Shown here piece after piece: positions 53,647-62,447 of a stretch of DNA of 64,000 nt; the first letter of the stretch is position 1; every line of letters starts with the position of its first letter. The notes beneath the pieces were generated by a model that saw nothing but the letters and a program-made list of their open reading frames with translations, was not told where the DNA came from and made no database searches. A program made the position numbers and the translations under genes. Location: positions 5,147,001-5,211,000 of the forward strand of contig NZ_FMHW01000002.1 of the NCBI RefSeq assembly GCF_900090325.1, written 5' to 3'. Origin of the DNA: Micromonospora pallida (lineage in GTDB: Bacteria; Actinomycetota; Actinomycetes; Mycobacteriales; Micromonosporaceae).

Positions 53647-54900
53647 TCAGAGGGCTGCGCTGGCGACGAGCGCGAGACGCTGGCCCGCTGGCAGGCCCGG
53701 CACCGCCGTGGCGACGGCCGGTGCCGGGCTCCGGTCGAGCCGGAGCCGCACCAGCGTCCCGTCGACCGCCGGATAGACGACCTCGTCGGACGGCCACGCC
53801 GCCGCGCCGGCCACCGCCGGCCCCACGGAGCGGACCACCGGTTTCGCGCCGAACGCCTGCCCGAGGTCGACCAACAGGGCCGAGTGGGCCGTGGACGGGC
53901 TGTCAGGGACGCTGTTCACCAGCAGCCACCGCCCGTCCGGGGAGACCGACCCCGGCCCGTCCCCGATCGGGGGCACCGCGCAGCCGGTGACGGCTGCGGC
54001 CAGGTCGCGGGCGGGATCGAGCAGGGCCAGGCACGGGCGGGACGAGGCGTCGCCGGTGACCCGGGCGACCAGCCTGCCGTCCGGAAGCCGGCCGTAGACG
54101 TCGAGGGTGGACCGGTCCGCGCCGGCCCGGAACGGGCTGCCGTCGGCCATCCAGAGGGCGAAGCCCGGCCGGTCCGCTCGTACCCGGAGCAGGACGCCGT
54201 CGTCGACGAACCCGACCGGTGCCGCCGACTCGGGGGCGGTCGTCCGCAGCCCCGGGAGCAGCTGGCCGTTGGCGATCGTGGCGGTGTTCAGCTCGGTCCC
54301 CTCCCGCCAGGCGAGACGCCTGCCGGCCGGGTCGGCCGCCACGGCGTCCGCCCCGGCGAGCAGCACCCGGTGGGTGCCGGTGCCCCCCATCAACCACACC
54401 GTCCGCCCGGCCGCGCTGCGCGTGCCGATGAGCAGCAGTCCCTCCGCGGTCGGCAGGGCCCGCTCGACCGGACCGATCCCGCCGAGATCCCTCCCCCGGC
54501 CGTCGACGACCAGGGTGGAGCCGGCGACCAGTGACAGCCCTGCGAACGCCGGCCCGTCGAAGGCCACTGTCGGTTCCGGAGCGGTCGGTGTCGCGGGCGG
54601 TCCGGTCGGGTCGCCGAGCAGCACGGTCGGGCTGGTGTACTGCGCGGTGCCGGTGTCGATCTGGGCGATGCCGGTGCTGACCGTCGCGACCGCGACCGCG
54701 GCCAGGGCCACCCCGGTCAGCGTCCGTCGGCGTTGCATCCGCTCGGCCCGGCGTACCGCCTGGCCGGCCGGATCCACCGCGAGCGGCCGGGGTGCGGCGA
54801 CCCGCCGGGCCAGCGTCTCCCGCAACGCCTGTTCCAGATCGTCCTGCGCCACGCGGAATGGACGCGGCGAACCGGTGCGCGGGTTGTCGGGGCGGTTCAC
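53647..54900 (-). CDS. Membrane-anchored beta-propeller-like partner of sigma factor
   Basis: A 417-residue protein. About 75 cytoplasmic N-terminal residues (DDLEQALRETLARRVA, then a basic QAVRRAERMQRRR) precede one helix (LTGVALAAVAVATVSTGIA). The external part has repeated strands such as RRLAWREGTELNTATI and GPGSVSPDGRWLLVNS, like TolB-type propellers. GTG overlaps the sigma-factor stop (GTGA), so the two are coupled. I infer an anti-sigma-factor-like or surface-sensing partner. No zinc-binding anti-sigma motif is visible. Confidence 0.75.
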   Translation of the reverse strand: MNRPDNPRTGSPRPFRVAQDDLEQALRETLARRVAAPRPLAVDPAGQAVRRAERMQRRRTLTGVALAAVAVATVSTGIAQIDTGTAQYTSPTVLLGDPTGPPATPTAPEPTVAFDGPAFAGLSLVAGSTLVVDGRGRDLGGIGPVERALPTAEGLLLIGTRSAAGRTVWLMGGTGTHRVLLAGADAVAADPAGRRLAWREGTELNTATIANGQLLPGLRTTAPESAAPVGFVDDGVLLRVRADRPGFALWMADGSPFRAGADRSTLDVYGRLPDGRLVARVTGDASSRPCLALLDPARDLAAAVTGCAVPPIGDGPGSVSPDGRWLLVNSVPDSPSTAHSALLVDLGQAFGAKPVVRSVGPAVAGAAAWPSDEVVYPAVDGTLVRLRLDRSPAPAVATAVPGLPAGQRLALVASAAL

Positions 54901-55610
54901 CGGTTTTCCCTCGGGCCGGTCGATGCGGGTAGCGGGGTGGCGAGCACCGGTGGCCGGGCCGGGAGCGCCGGTGCCGGCTCGAGGTCGGTGACGGGGTCCG
55001 CCGGACCGGACGCACCGATGTCTGCGGCGGGTCGCGACGCCACCGGCCGCACCGGGGTACGCGCCACCGCACCGGCGGTGGACGGAGCCGGCGCCTCGGC
55101 AGCCAGGTCGAGAGCCTCCTCGGTGCCGAGCCGGCGGCGCAGCGTGTTCAGGGCCCGGGAGGTCTGGCTCTTCACCGTCCCGACGGAGATGCCGAGCAGC
55201 GCCGCCGTCTGCGCCTCGGAAAGGTCCTCGTAGTAGCGGAGCACCAGCACCGCCCGTTGCCGGGCCGGCAGGGCCCGCAGATGCCGCCAGAGCGCGTCCC
55301 GGTCGAGCTGCTGCTCGATCTCGTCGGTCGCGGCCCGCTCGGGCAGCACCTCGGTGGGGCGCTCGCCGTGCCAGCGCCGCCGCCACCAACTCGTCGACGT
55401 GTTGACCAGCACCCGCCGGGCGTACGGCTCGACGGCGTCGATCCCACCATTGCGCTTCCAGGCCAGGTAGGTCTTGGTCAGCGCGGTCTGGAGCAGGTCC
55501 TCGGCGGTCGCCCAGTCACCGGCGAGCAGGTAGGCGGTACGCAGCAGGGCTCCGGAGCGGGCCGCGACGAACTCGCGGAACTCCTCCTCCAGGTCGTCCC
55601 TGTCGGCCAC
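54897..55610 (-). CDS. ECF sigma factor, SigE family
   Basis: A 237-residue sigma-70 family protein of the SigE-like (TIGR02983-type) ECF group. Region 2 contains LLRTAYLLAGDWATAEDLLQ and YLAWKR. Region 4 has LPARQRAVLVLRYYEDLSEA and the HTH LLGISVGTVKSQTSRALN. About 70 extra C-terminal residues are Ala/Pro-rich, which is unusual for ECF factors. GTG 55610, with GGGAGG six bases upstream. It is coupled to the membrane partner gene. Confidence 0.92.
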   Translation of the reverse strand: MADRDDLEEEFREFVAARSGALLRTAYLLAGDWATAEDLLQTALTKTYLAWKRNGGIDAVEPYARRVLVNTSTSWWRRRWHGERPTEVLPERAATDEIEQQLDRDALWRHLRALPARQRAVLVLRYYEDLSEAQTAALLGISVGTVKSQTSRALNTLRRRLGTEEALDLAAEAPAPSTAGAVARTPVRPVASRPAADIGASGPADPVTDLEPAPALPARPPVLATPLPASTGPRENR

Positions 55611-55708
55611 CGCTCACCTCCCGACCGTCCTCTCTGGCAGGCTGCCATGATCGGGAGGTCAGGTCGACGGCGAAAAGGTGCGTGTCCCTCCGATGTTCGG
55701 ACGGAAAC

Positions 55709-56575
55709 CTACGCCCCGTCGTCCGCCTTCGCCTCGTCGGCCTCCTTGCCCAGCCGCGCCTCGACTGCCTGCGGCTCGTACATCTCCTCGACGACGCGCA
55801 GGTAGAGCTCGTTCGGGTTGGGCAGGTTCTTGACCTCGCGAAGCGCCTGGTCCTGGCCGGCGGACTCCAGCACGAAGGTGCCGTAGTTGAGGGCCCGGCC
55901 GGTCGGGGTCTGCTCGTACTTCATGTCGGTGACCCGGGCCAGCGGCATCATCGCGACCTTGCGGGTGATGATCCCGTTGACCACCATGACCCGCTTGTTG
56001 GTCAGGATGAACCGGTCGTACCACCAGTCCGCGACCTTCCACGCGACCCAGCCCATCACCGCGAACCAGAGCAGCACGGCGATGGTGGTCAGCGCGCCGA
56101 CGTTCTGGCCGGCGAGGAAGCCGGAGAGGTAGCCGAGGACGAAGGTCGCGGCGACCCCGATCAGGATCGGCGTGGTGAGGTGGATCCAGTGCCGCTTCCA
56201 CTCGCCCCGGTACCGCTCGGTGGGGAAGAGGTAGCGGGCCACCAGCGAGCTGGGCTCGTCCTCGAGGGGCAGCACCCGGCGCGGCGCCGAGCCGGCGGCG
56301 TCCGCCCGGAGACCGGCCAGCTCGTCGTCGCTGAAGACCGGCGGCTGATATTCAGCCTCCGGGTCACGGACCCAGGTGCGGCCGGAGCGAGCGTCGTCCG
56401 GATAGGGCGGGCCGTCGACGGGGTAGCCGAGGTCGTCCGGATAGGACGCCCGGTCGCCGTAGCCCGGCGGCGGGTCGTCGTCCGCCCGGTACCGGGGGAT
56501 CGGCTCCGTGTCACGCTCCCGACGCTCCCGGTCGGGATCGTCGGGGTCGGGGGGCAGGCCGGAGGGGCTTCCCAT
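55709..56575 (-). CDS. PH-domain (bPH2/DUF304) membrane protein
   Basis: A 288-residue protein. The N-terminal 120 residues are acidic, Pro- and Asp-rich, likely disordered. RYLFPTERYRGEWKRHWIHL leads to two helices (ILIGVAATFVLGYLSGFLAG and ALTTIAVLLWFAVMGWVAW). A C-terminal bacterial PH domain follows with YDRFILTNKRVMVVNGIITR and MPLARVTDMKYEQTPTG. It may take part in membrane organisation. ATG begins six bases after the stop of the small gene, so co-translation is likely. Confidence 0.88.
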   Translation of the reverse strand: MGSPSGLPPDPDDPDRERRERDTEPIPRYRADDDPPPGYGDRASYPDDLGYPVDGPPYPDDARSGRTWVRDPEAEYQPPVFSDDELAGLRADAAGSAPRRVLPLEDEPSSLVARYLFPTERYRGEWKRHWIHLTTPILIGVAATFVLGYLSGFLAGQNVGALTTIAVLLWFAVMGWVAWKVADWWYDRFILTNKRVMVVNGIITRKVAMMPLARVTDMKYEQTPTGRALNYGTFVLESAGQDQALREVKNLPNPNELYLRVVEEMYEPQAVEARLGKEADEAKADDGA

Positions 56576-56581
56576 CGCTGG

Positions 56582-56740
56582 CTAGGCGAAGACGTTGGTG
56601 AAGAAGTCGCCGAAGCCCTGCGCGATGTCCATGATGCCGCCACCGAGCGACTTGAAGACGTCAGCGGCGGAGTTGGGTTGGAACGCGATGAAGAAAATCA
56701 AGAACGCGACTCCGGCCCAGGTGAGGACCTTCTTGACCAT
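56582..56740 (-). CDS. Small one-helix membrane protein
   Basis: A 52-residue protein, MVKKVLTWAGVAFLIFFIAF at the start, then an amphipathic segment (VFKSLGGGIMDIAQGFGDFF). It lies directly upstream of the PH-domain gene, a pairing that is common in actinomycetes. ATG 56740. Unknown function. Confidence 0.75.
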   Translation of the reverse strand: MVKKVLTWAGVAFLIFFIAFQPNSAADVFKSLGGGIMDIAQGFGDFFTNVFA

Positions 56741-56872
56741 GACGGGCCCATCCTCTCGCGCGGTGCCGGGTCCCATGCCGCAGCGGCACCCAGAGTATCA
56801 GTCAGGTGTCGTACGGTGAATACTGCGTCTGTTCTCCGACATTCCGGGAAACTTGTCAAGCCCCTTTGCTCG

Positions 56873-57568
56873 TCAAGCCTTCCCGTGCAGGTACGGAGAG
56901 GGCGCACCGTACACGAGCTCGGGCGGAGTCCACTCGGTCAAGTCGTGCAGGACGACGTCTTCCGCGAGGAGGTGACCCGCGCTCGCCGGCCAGGCTATCG
57001 CATGGAGCCACATTCCCCGAGCCTCGCCGGCGTACGCGCTTCGATCCGTCGAGGAATCGACGAGCCACAGTGGAGTGGGATGGCCCCCCACCCGGATCTT
57101 CGCGGTGGCGACGTGCCCGGGGTGCCCCGGGCCGGGATCGTCCAGCGCCTCGGTGAGCCGGGGTCCCGGGTCCGGGCCGGGCGTACCGGCCAGGCGGGTG
57201 CCCAGCCCCACGCCGGGCTCCTCGGCGACGAAGACCACGTCGGCCGGGCCGCCGCCGAGCGGGGCGGGACCGGCGCACGCCACCACGGTGGCGCGCACCC
57301 CGGTGCGGTCGTCGCCGGCCCAGGCAACGCCGGTCAGCGTCCAGCCGGGCGGCAGCGGCCAGGGGGACCAGAGGGGGACGGCCGGGGTATCCCCGGCGAG
57401 GCCGGCGGAGATCCGCTCCACCACGCTCGACACGATCTCCGGGCTGATGTGCTCCGGGATGTGCAACGGGGGAACGGGACCGCAGGACAGACAACGCGAC
57501 TCGGTGTGCATCAGGTCCGGCCCCCGTACCGGTCCGCCACACCGCGGACAGCTCACCGAAACACTCAT
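56873..57568 (-). CDS. DUF6758-like zinc-ribbon protein
   Basis: A 231-residue protein. SVSCPRCGGPV and ESRCLSCGPV make a 4-Cys zinc ribbon at the N-terminus. The rest is a conserved domain (WSPWPLPPGWTLTGVAWAGD and ADVVFVAEEPGVGLGTRLAG) seen in actinobacteria as DUF6758. ATG 57568 has a weak binding site. Function unknown. It is next to the SPOUT methyltransferase gene. Confidence 0.8.
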   Translation of the reverse strand: MSVSVSCPRCGGPVRGPDLMHTESRCLSCGPVPPLHIPEHISPEIVSSVVERISAGLAGDTPAVPLWSPWPLPPGWTLTGVAWAGDDRTGVRATVVACAGPAPLGGGPADVVFVAEEPGVGLGTRLAGTPGPDPGPRLTEALDDPGPGHPGHVATAKIRVGGHPTPLWLVDSSTDRSAYAGEARGMWLHAIAWPASAGHLLAEDVVLHDLTEWTPPELVYGAPSPYLHGKA

Positions 57569-57665
57569 ATCCACACGGTCACCCCGGATCGCCACCTCGT
57601 CAAGCGGAGCGGCTTTTTCGGTCACATCCCGCTCGCCACCTGGTAACGATCCGGGCCCGCGCAGG

Positions 57666-58289
57666 TCAGGCCGGGGGCGGACCGGCGTACGTCCGGACCC
57701 AGGCGTGCATGGCGATGCCGCTGGCCACTCCGGCGTTGATCGAGCGGGTCGAGCCGTACTGGGCGATCGAGAAGAGCTGTTCACAGGCGGACCGGGCCGC
57801 CTCGGAGAGCCCGGGCCCCTCCTGACCGAAGAGCAGTACGCAGCGCCGGGGCAGTGTGGTGGTCTCCAGCGGACAGGAGCCGGGCAGGTTGTCGATGCCG
57901 ACCACGGGCAGGTCCCGACCGGCCGCCCAGGCGACGAACTCCTCGATCGTCTCGTGGTGCCGGACGTGCTGATAGCGATCGGTCACCATCGCGCCGCGCC
58001 GGTTCCAGCGCCGCCGTCCGACGATGTGCACCTCGGCGGCGAGGAAGGCGTTGGCGTTGCGCACCACGGTGCCGATGTTGAAGTCGTGCTGCCAGTTCTC
58101 GATCGCCACGTGGAAGTCGTGCCGGCGGCGGTCCAGGTCCTCGACCACGGCCTCCCGCCGCCAGTAGCGGTACCGGTCGACCACGTTGCGGCGGTCGCCC
58201 CCGGCGAGCAGTTCCGGGTCGTAGCGGGGGTCGTCGGGCGGGTCCCCGGGCCACGGGCCCACGCCGACGTCGAGCTGGTCACCGGTCAC
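57666..58289 (-). CDS. SPOUT (TrmH-family) RNA methyltransferase
   Basis: A 207-residue 2'-O-ribose methyltransferase. The three knot motifs are visible: NIGTVVRNANAFLAAEVHI, LLFGQEGPGLSEAA and SIAQYGSTRSINAGVASGIAMH. It carries a small extra N-terminal region (about 40 residues). Target tRNA or rRNA site unknown. The start GTG 58289 is best by homology but has no clear ribosome binding site. Confidence 0.9.
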   Translation of the reverse strand: MTGDQLDVGVGPWPGDPPDDPRYDPELLAGGDRRNVVDRYRYWRREAVVEDLDRRRHDFHVAIENWQHDFNIGTVVRNANAFLAAEVHIVGRRRWNRRGAMVTDRYQHVRHHETIEEFVAWAAGRDLPVVGIDNLPGSCPLETTTLPRRCVLLFGQEGPGLSEAARSACEQLFSIAQYGSTRSINAGVASGIAMHAWVRTYAGPPPA

Positions 58290-58321
58290 GCTGGCACAGC
58301 GTACGGTGCCCGGCGGTCGCC

Positions 58322-58849
58322 TCAGCGCAGACCCAGCGTCATCCCCAGCCGGTCGAGGAACCGCTGGTCGGTGGGGCTGAGTGCGGGGCCGCCGGGGGCC
58401 TCCCGGCAGACCCGGGCGGCGACCGACTGCACCCACTGTCGGTACGCCGCCGAGTCGGCCGGGTCGGCCCGCCGGCGGAGCACCCGGGCTGCCGTCCGAC
58501 AGTCGGTGAGCAGATCCACCGGATCGGTCGGGACCGTTCCACGGCGGCGACGGCCCCGGCCGGACCGGTCGGGGCCCGTGGACTCGTCGTGTCGGGCGTA
58601 GATGGCGGCGACCACGGCGCGGACCAGGTCGGAGTCGAAGGCCCGTCCGGCGGCCACCGCTTCCAGGCCGGCGAGCCCGGCGGCGACGCCGCGCACCGGC
58701 CGACCGGGGGCCGGGGCGGTGGCCACGACGACCACCCGTCCGGGCAGACCGGTGAGCAGTTCCCACTCGGTGGCGGAGTAGACGGCGGTGGTCGACGGTG
58801 CGGCGCGACGGCCGGCGGCGGGCGGCTCTCCGGCGAGGGAGTGGCTCAT
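58322..58849 (-). CDS. Conserved protein of unknown function
   Basis: A 175-residue soluble protein. It has YSATEWELLTGLPGRVVVVA, then GLAGLEAVAAGRAFDSDLV and the C-terminal LSPTDQRFLDRLGMTLGLR. Ala-rich helical. ATG 58849, with GGAGG five bases upstream. It is 32 bases upstream of the SPOUT gene and may be in the same operon. Not recognised. Confidence 0.75.
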   Translation of the reverse strand: MSHSLAGEPPAAGRRAAPSTTAVYSATEWELLTGLPGRVVVVATAPAPGRPVRGVAAGLAGLEAVAAGRAFDSDLVRAVVAAIYARHDESTGPDRSGRGRRRRGTVPTDPVDLLTDCRTAARVLRRRADPADSAAYRQWVQSVAARVCREAPGGPALSPTDQRFLDRLGMTLGLR

Positions 58850-58928
58850 CGGAACCTCCGGCGTCAGCATAAGCCGACTGTCCGGCGACCGAACCCCGGA
58901 CCACCCGGGACACGGGGCGGATACGTGG

Positions 58929-59444
58929 TCAGCGGGGCTCGGGGAAGCTGGGCCGTTCCGGGTCGACGCCCTCCGGCACGGCCGCCACCGCGTACTCACG
59001 CTTGGGAACCATGACCCGGCGACGGAAGACGCAGACCAGGGTGCCGTCCTGCTTGTAGCCCCGGGTTTCCACGGTGACCACGCCCCGGTCGGGCTTCGAC
59101 CCCGACTCGCGCTTGCCCAGCACGGTGGTCTCGCCGTAGATGGTGTCGCCGTGGAAGGTAGGTGCCACGTGCCGGAGCGACTCGACCTCGAGGTTGGCGA
59201 TGGCCTTGCCGCTGACGTCCGGCACCGACATGCCCAGCAGGAGGGAGTAGACGTAGTTGCCGACCACCACGTTCCGCCCGAACTGGCTCGTATGCTCCGC
59301 GTAGTGGGCGTCCAGGTGCAGCGGGTGGTGGTTCATGGTGAGCAGGCAGAAGAGGTGGTCGTCGTACTCGGTGACGGTCTTGCCGGGCCAGTGCCGGTAG
59401 ACCGCGTCGACCTCGAACTCCTCGTAGTAGCGGCCGAACTGCAT
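58929..59444 (-). CDS. MaoC-family hot-dog dehydratase
   Basis: A 171-residue single hot-dog protein, opening MQFGRYYEEFEVDAVYRHWP. It has TEYDDHLFCLLTMNHHPLHLDAHYA, the MaoC hydratase signature region with Asp and His, and GNYVYSLLLGMSVPDVSG. It is an enoyl-CoA/acyl dehydratase, possibly of the mesaconyl-CoA type. The acyl-CoA dehydrogenase gene at 61075 may be in the same pathway. ATG 59444. Confidence 0.85.
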   Translation of the reverse strand: MQFGRYYEEFEVDAVYRHWPGKTVTEYDDHLFCLLTMNHHPLHLDAHYAEHTSQFGRNVVVGNYVYSLLLGMSVPDVSGKAIANLEVESLRHVAPTFHGDTIYGETTVLGKRESGSKPDRGVVTVETRGYKQDGTLVCVFRRRVMVPKREYAVAAVPEGVDPERPSFPEPR

Positions 59445-59941
59445 CCCGGTCCCCTTAACCTGAGGGCGACGAAGTGCGACACAGTGTGCCTTATCGATGG
59501 TTAAGGCGGCTGCGAAGAGGTCCGGACGCAATGAGCGGCGGGGCCCTCCCCGGCACCCGCCGCCCACGCTCTGATGGGGAAGATTCTGCCCTACGAGATG
59601 TAACACGGAACAGAGATGCAAGTCACATTTATCTTTTCGTTACAGTGCGAAGAGTAACGGAGATCCACCGGTGGAGCGATCACCGCAGCCAGAATCACCC
59701 CTAGTCGCGGGGGATGTCCGCCGCGCAGCAGGCGGCACGACCGTCAATTTTCATGGGAACGCTCCCATTACGGCTTGTCACGCAAATGCAGGATGCAAGT
59801 GCAGATGGCACACAACTCGTTAACAGACATGTTTCGATCCCACTGGCGAGCTGCGGCGTTTCGACGTCACGCTCCCGGGAATTCGGAACGCCCCCACCTG
59901 GTTCCACCTGGCGTACCCAATCGCGCTGATCGGAGACTCGA
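59445..59941. other. Divergent intergenic region maoC to trxA
   Basis: No gene in 497 bases. It is unusually AT-rich at 59580-59660. Inverted repeats: CCTTAACC (59453-59460) with GGTTAAGG (59499-59506) near maoC; CGTTAC (59638-59643) with GTAACG (59654-59659); and a LacI/CebR-like operator at 59753-59768. It is the densest apparent regulatory area of the window. Confidence 0.6.
59753..59768. promoter_or_regulatory. LacI/CebR-like operator
   Basis: ATGGGAACGCTCCCAT contains the 14-bp TGGGAACGCTCCCA, which differs by one base from TGGGAGCGCTCCCA, the CebR site of cello-oligosaccharide genes in actinomycetes. It lies about 175 bases before trxA with no sugar gene downstream. It could be a chance match or a remnant, or it could regulate trxA. 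Confidence 0.55.
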
Positions 59942-60304
59942 ATGGCAACCGTTGAGCTGACCACGGCGAACTTCGAAGAGGTGACCAGCCAGGACGGCAT
60001 CGTCCTGGTCGACTTCTGGGCGGAGTGGTGCGGCCCGTGCAAGCGGTTCGCCCCGGTCTACGAGCGCGCCGCCGAGAAGCACCCGGACATCGTCTTCGGC
60101 AAGGTCGACACCGAGGCGCAGCAGGCGCTGGGCGCCCAGTTCGATATCCGGTCGATCCCGACGATCATGGCGATCCGCGACGGCGTGATCGTCTTCGCCC
60201 AGCCCGGCGCCCTGCCCGAGTCGGCCCTGGAGAACCTGATCGAGCAGGTCCAGGCGCTCGACATGACGGATGTCCGCAAGAAGCTGGCCGAGCACAACCA
60301 CTGA
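59942..60304 (+). CDS. trxA: Thioredoxin
   Basis: A 120-residue thioredoxin with the WCGPC active site (Cys30, Cys33) and cis-Pro in SIPTIMAI. DFWAEWCGPCKRFAPVYE is typical. The standard single-domain fold is complete. ATG 59942 with GGAG six bases upstream. It is a general disulfide reductant, and no reductase gene is nearby. Confidence 0.94.
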   Translation: MATVELTTANFEEVTSQDGIVLVDFWAEWCGPCKRFAPVYERAAEKHPDIVFGKVDTEAQQALGAQFDIRSIPTIMAIRDGVIVFAQPGALPESALENLIEQVQALDMTDVRKKLAEHNH

Positions 60305-60436
60305 GCCAGGACGACGGCTCCGGCCGGGTCTCGGACCCGGCCGGAGCCGTTGCATACCCACGTCCAGGCGGCGGTCGGGGCCCGCGATAGGACCCAGTCA
60401 GCACGAGCCGCGAGGCCACCCCTCACCCTCACGCGC

Positions 60437-60506
60437 CGATCATGAAGTTGTGGCAGGTGATTTGTGCTGATTGTTGAATTTGTGCGGTGCCACAAGTCCA
60501 TGATCG
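60437..60506. repeat. Inverted repeat with AT-rich core
   Basis: The arms CGATCATGAAGTTGTGGCA (60437-60455) and TGCCACAAGTCCATGATCG (60488-60506) match at 17 of 19 positions around 32 AT-rich bases. It ends 34 bases before the CoA-binding gene. The form suggests a dispersed palindromic (REP or MITE-like) element. It may affect transcription of the next gene. Confidence 0.75.
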
Positions 60507-60540
60507 ACGAGGGAGTGGGCCGCCGGGTTACAGTCGGCTG

Positions 60541-60945
60541 ATGCGTACCGCCCAGCAGATCCTCGCCGACGCCGCCGTGATCGCCGTGGTGGGCGCGTCC
60601 CGCGATCCCCGCAAGGCCGCGCACAGCGTGCCGGCCCAGATGCAGCGGTACGGCTGGCGGATCGTTCCAGTCAACCCGACCGCCGACGAACTGTTCGGTG
60701 AGCCGGTGTACCGCTCCCTGGCCGACATCCCGCACCCGGTGGACCTGGTGAACGTCTTCCGCCCCGCCGAGGACGCCGTCGAGGTGGTCCGGGAGGCGGT
60801 CGCGATCGGTGCCCCGGCCGTCTGGTTGCAGCTCGGGATCGTCTCGCCGCAGGCCCGCCGGATCGCCGAGGAGGCGGGCGTCGACTACATCGAGGACCGG
60901 TGCCTGGTCGTCGAGCGGGCCGCAGCCGGCCTCAGCCGCCGCTGA
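60541..60945 (+). CDS. CoA-binding domain protein
   Basis: A 134-residue Rossmann-like CoA-binding protein. It has AVVGASRDPRKAAHSVP, then VPVNPTADELFGEPVY, VDLVNVFRP and the conserved VWLQLGI and IEDRCLVVE. Full-length for the YccU group. ATG 60541, without a strong binding site. Role unknown. Confidence 0.88.
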   Translation: MRTAQQILADAAVIAVVGASRDPRKAAHSVPAQMQRYGWRIVPVNPTADELFGEPVYRSLADIPHPVDLVNVFRPAEDAVEVVREAVAIGAPAVWLQLGIVSPQARRIAEEAGVDYIEDRCLVVERAAAGLSRR

Positions 60946-61074
60946 GCCACTCCCGGCCGGCGGACAGCCGCGCCCCGGTCACGGAGGTGCCGCTGAGCCA
61001 CTCGCGGCCCCGGGGCCGGCCAGCCGGAGGCGCCGCCGGCCCGCCGAGTCGACGCGGAGCCCGGCCGGGCCGGA

Positions 61075-62271
61075 TCAGAGCTGGTACTCCTTGAGCAACC
61101 CGCGAGAGATGATCGTCTTCTGGATCTCCGAGGTGCCCTCACCGATCAGCAGGAACGGGGCTTCGCGCATCAGCCGCTCAATCTCGTACTCCTTGGAGTA
61201 GCCGTAGCCGCCGTGGATGCGGAACGCCTCCTGGACCACCTGGGCGCAGTACTCGCTGGCGAGCAGCTTGGCCATCCCGGCCTCGACGTCGTTGCGCTGG
61301 CCGGCGTCCTTGAGCCGGGCGGCGTTGACCATGAGGGCGTGCGCGGCCTCGATCTTCGTACCCATCTCGGCCAGCTTGAAGGCGATGGCCTGGTGCTTCG
61401 CCAGTTGCTGGCCGAAGGTCCGGCGCTGCTGGGCGTAGGCGACGGCCAGCTCGAAGGCGCGGATGGAGATGCCGCAGGCCCGGGCGGCCACGTTGACCCG
61501 GCCGACCTCGATGCCGTCCATCATCTGGTAGAAGCCACGGCCGACCTGGTCGGCGCCACCGAGCACGGCGGAGGCCGGGACGGTCACCCCGTCGAGCACC
61601 ATCTCGGTGGTCTCGACGCCCTTGTAGCCCATTTTGTCGATCTTGCCGGGGATCGTCAGGCCGGGTGCGGTCTCGCCGAAGCCCGGTGCCTTCTCCAGCA
61701 GGAAGGTGCTCATGTTGCCGTAGACCGAGTCGGCCCCGATGTCGGTCCTGACCAGGGTCGCCACCACCGACGAGTACGCCCCGTTGGTCAGCCACATCTT
61801 CTGGCCGTCGATGACGAAGGTGTCGCCGTCGCGGACCGCCCTCGACCTGATCGCCGATACGTCCGAGCCGCACTCCGGCTCGGACATCGAGAACGCGCCG
61901 CGCACCTCGCCGGTGGCCATCCTCGGCAGCAGCCGCGCCCGCTGCTCCGCCGAGCCGTGCTGCGAGATCAGGTACGCCACGATGAAGTGGGTGTTGACGA
62001 TCCCGGAGATGGACATCCAGCCCCGGGACAACTCCTCGACCACCAGGGCGTAGGTGAGCAGCGACTCGCCCAGGCCGCCGTACTCCTCGGCGATGGTCAG
62101 CCCGAAGAGCCCCAGCTCCCGCATCCCGTCGAGGATGTCGGTGGGGTACTCGTCGGCGTGCTCGAGCCGCTGGGCGTGCGGGATGATCTCCTTGTCCGCG
62201 AACTCCCGGACCGTCTCCAGGATCGACCGCTGCACATCGGTCAGGCCGGGCGTCTGGGCGAGTCGGGCCAT
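61075..62271 (-). CDS. Acyl-CoA dehydrogenase
   Basis: A 398-residue FAD enzyme. It has FSMSEPECGSDVSAIRS, WLTNGAYSSV, QQRRTFGQQLAKHQA, and the C-terminal GYGYSKEYEIERLMREA followed by GEGTSEIQKTIISR. ATG 62271 with GGAGG five bases upstream. The substrate cannot be told; branched or short-chain acyl-CoA is likely. It could share a pathway with the MaoC gene. Confidence 0.93.
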   Translation of the reverse strand: MARLAQTPGLTDVQRSILETVREFADKEIIPHAQRLEHADEYPTDILDGMRELGLFGLTIAEEYGGLGESLLTYALVVEELSRGWMSISGIVNTHFIVAYLISQHGSAEQRARLLPRMATGEVRGAFSMSEPECGSDVSAIRSRAVRDGDTFVIDGQKMWLTNGAYSSVVATLVRTDIGADSVYGNMSTFLLEKAPGFGETAPGLTIPGKIDKMGYKGVETTEMVLDGVTVPASAVLGGADQVGRGFYQMMDGIEVGRVNVAARACGISIRAFELAVAYAQQRRTFGQQLAKHQAIAFKLAEMGTKIEAAHALMVNAARLKDAGQRNDVEAGMAKLLASEYCAQVVQEAFRIHGGYGYSKEYEIERLMREAPFLLIGEGTSEIQKTIISRGLLKEYQL

Positions 62272-62447
62272 CTCAGCCTCCGGGTCCACGGGATTACCCA
62301 CCGGTAATCGAACGCTCGGGCCAGTATGTGTCGCCCATGTCGACCGGCCAAGGTGACCGGTGGGCAGAAGCCGTGTGAAATGCTTCACCGCTACTGTTAG
62401 CGTCCGCAACAGACGAGCATCCGGCAACGGCCGGCGAGGAGGAAGTC

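Noticed and set aside
59701..60042. Minus-strand 113-codon frame upstream of trxA
   Set aside because: It runs into the trxA coding region, lacks a ribosome binding site and has no family pattern.
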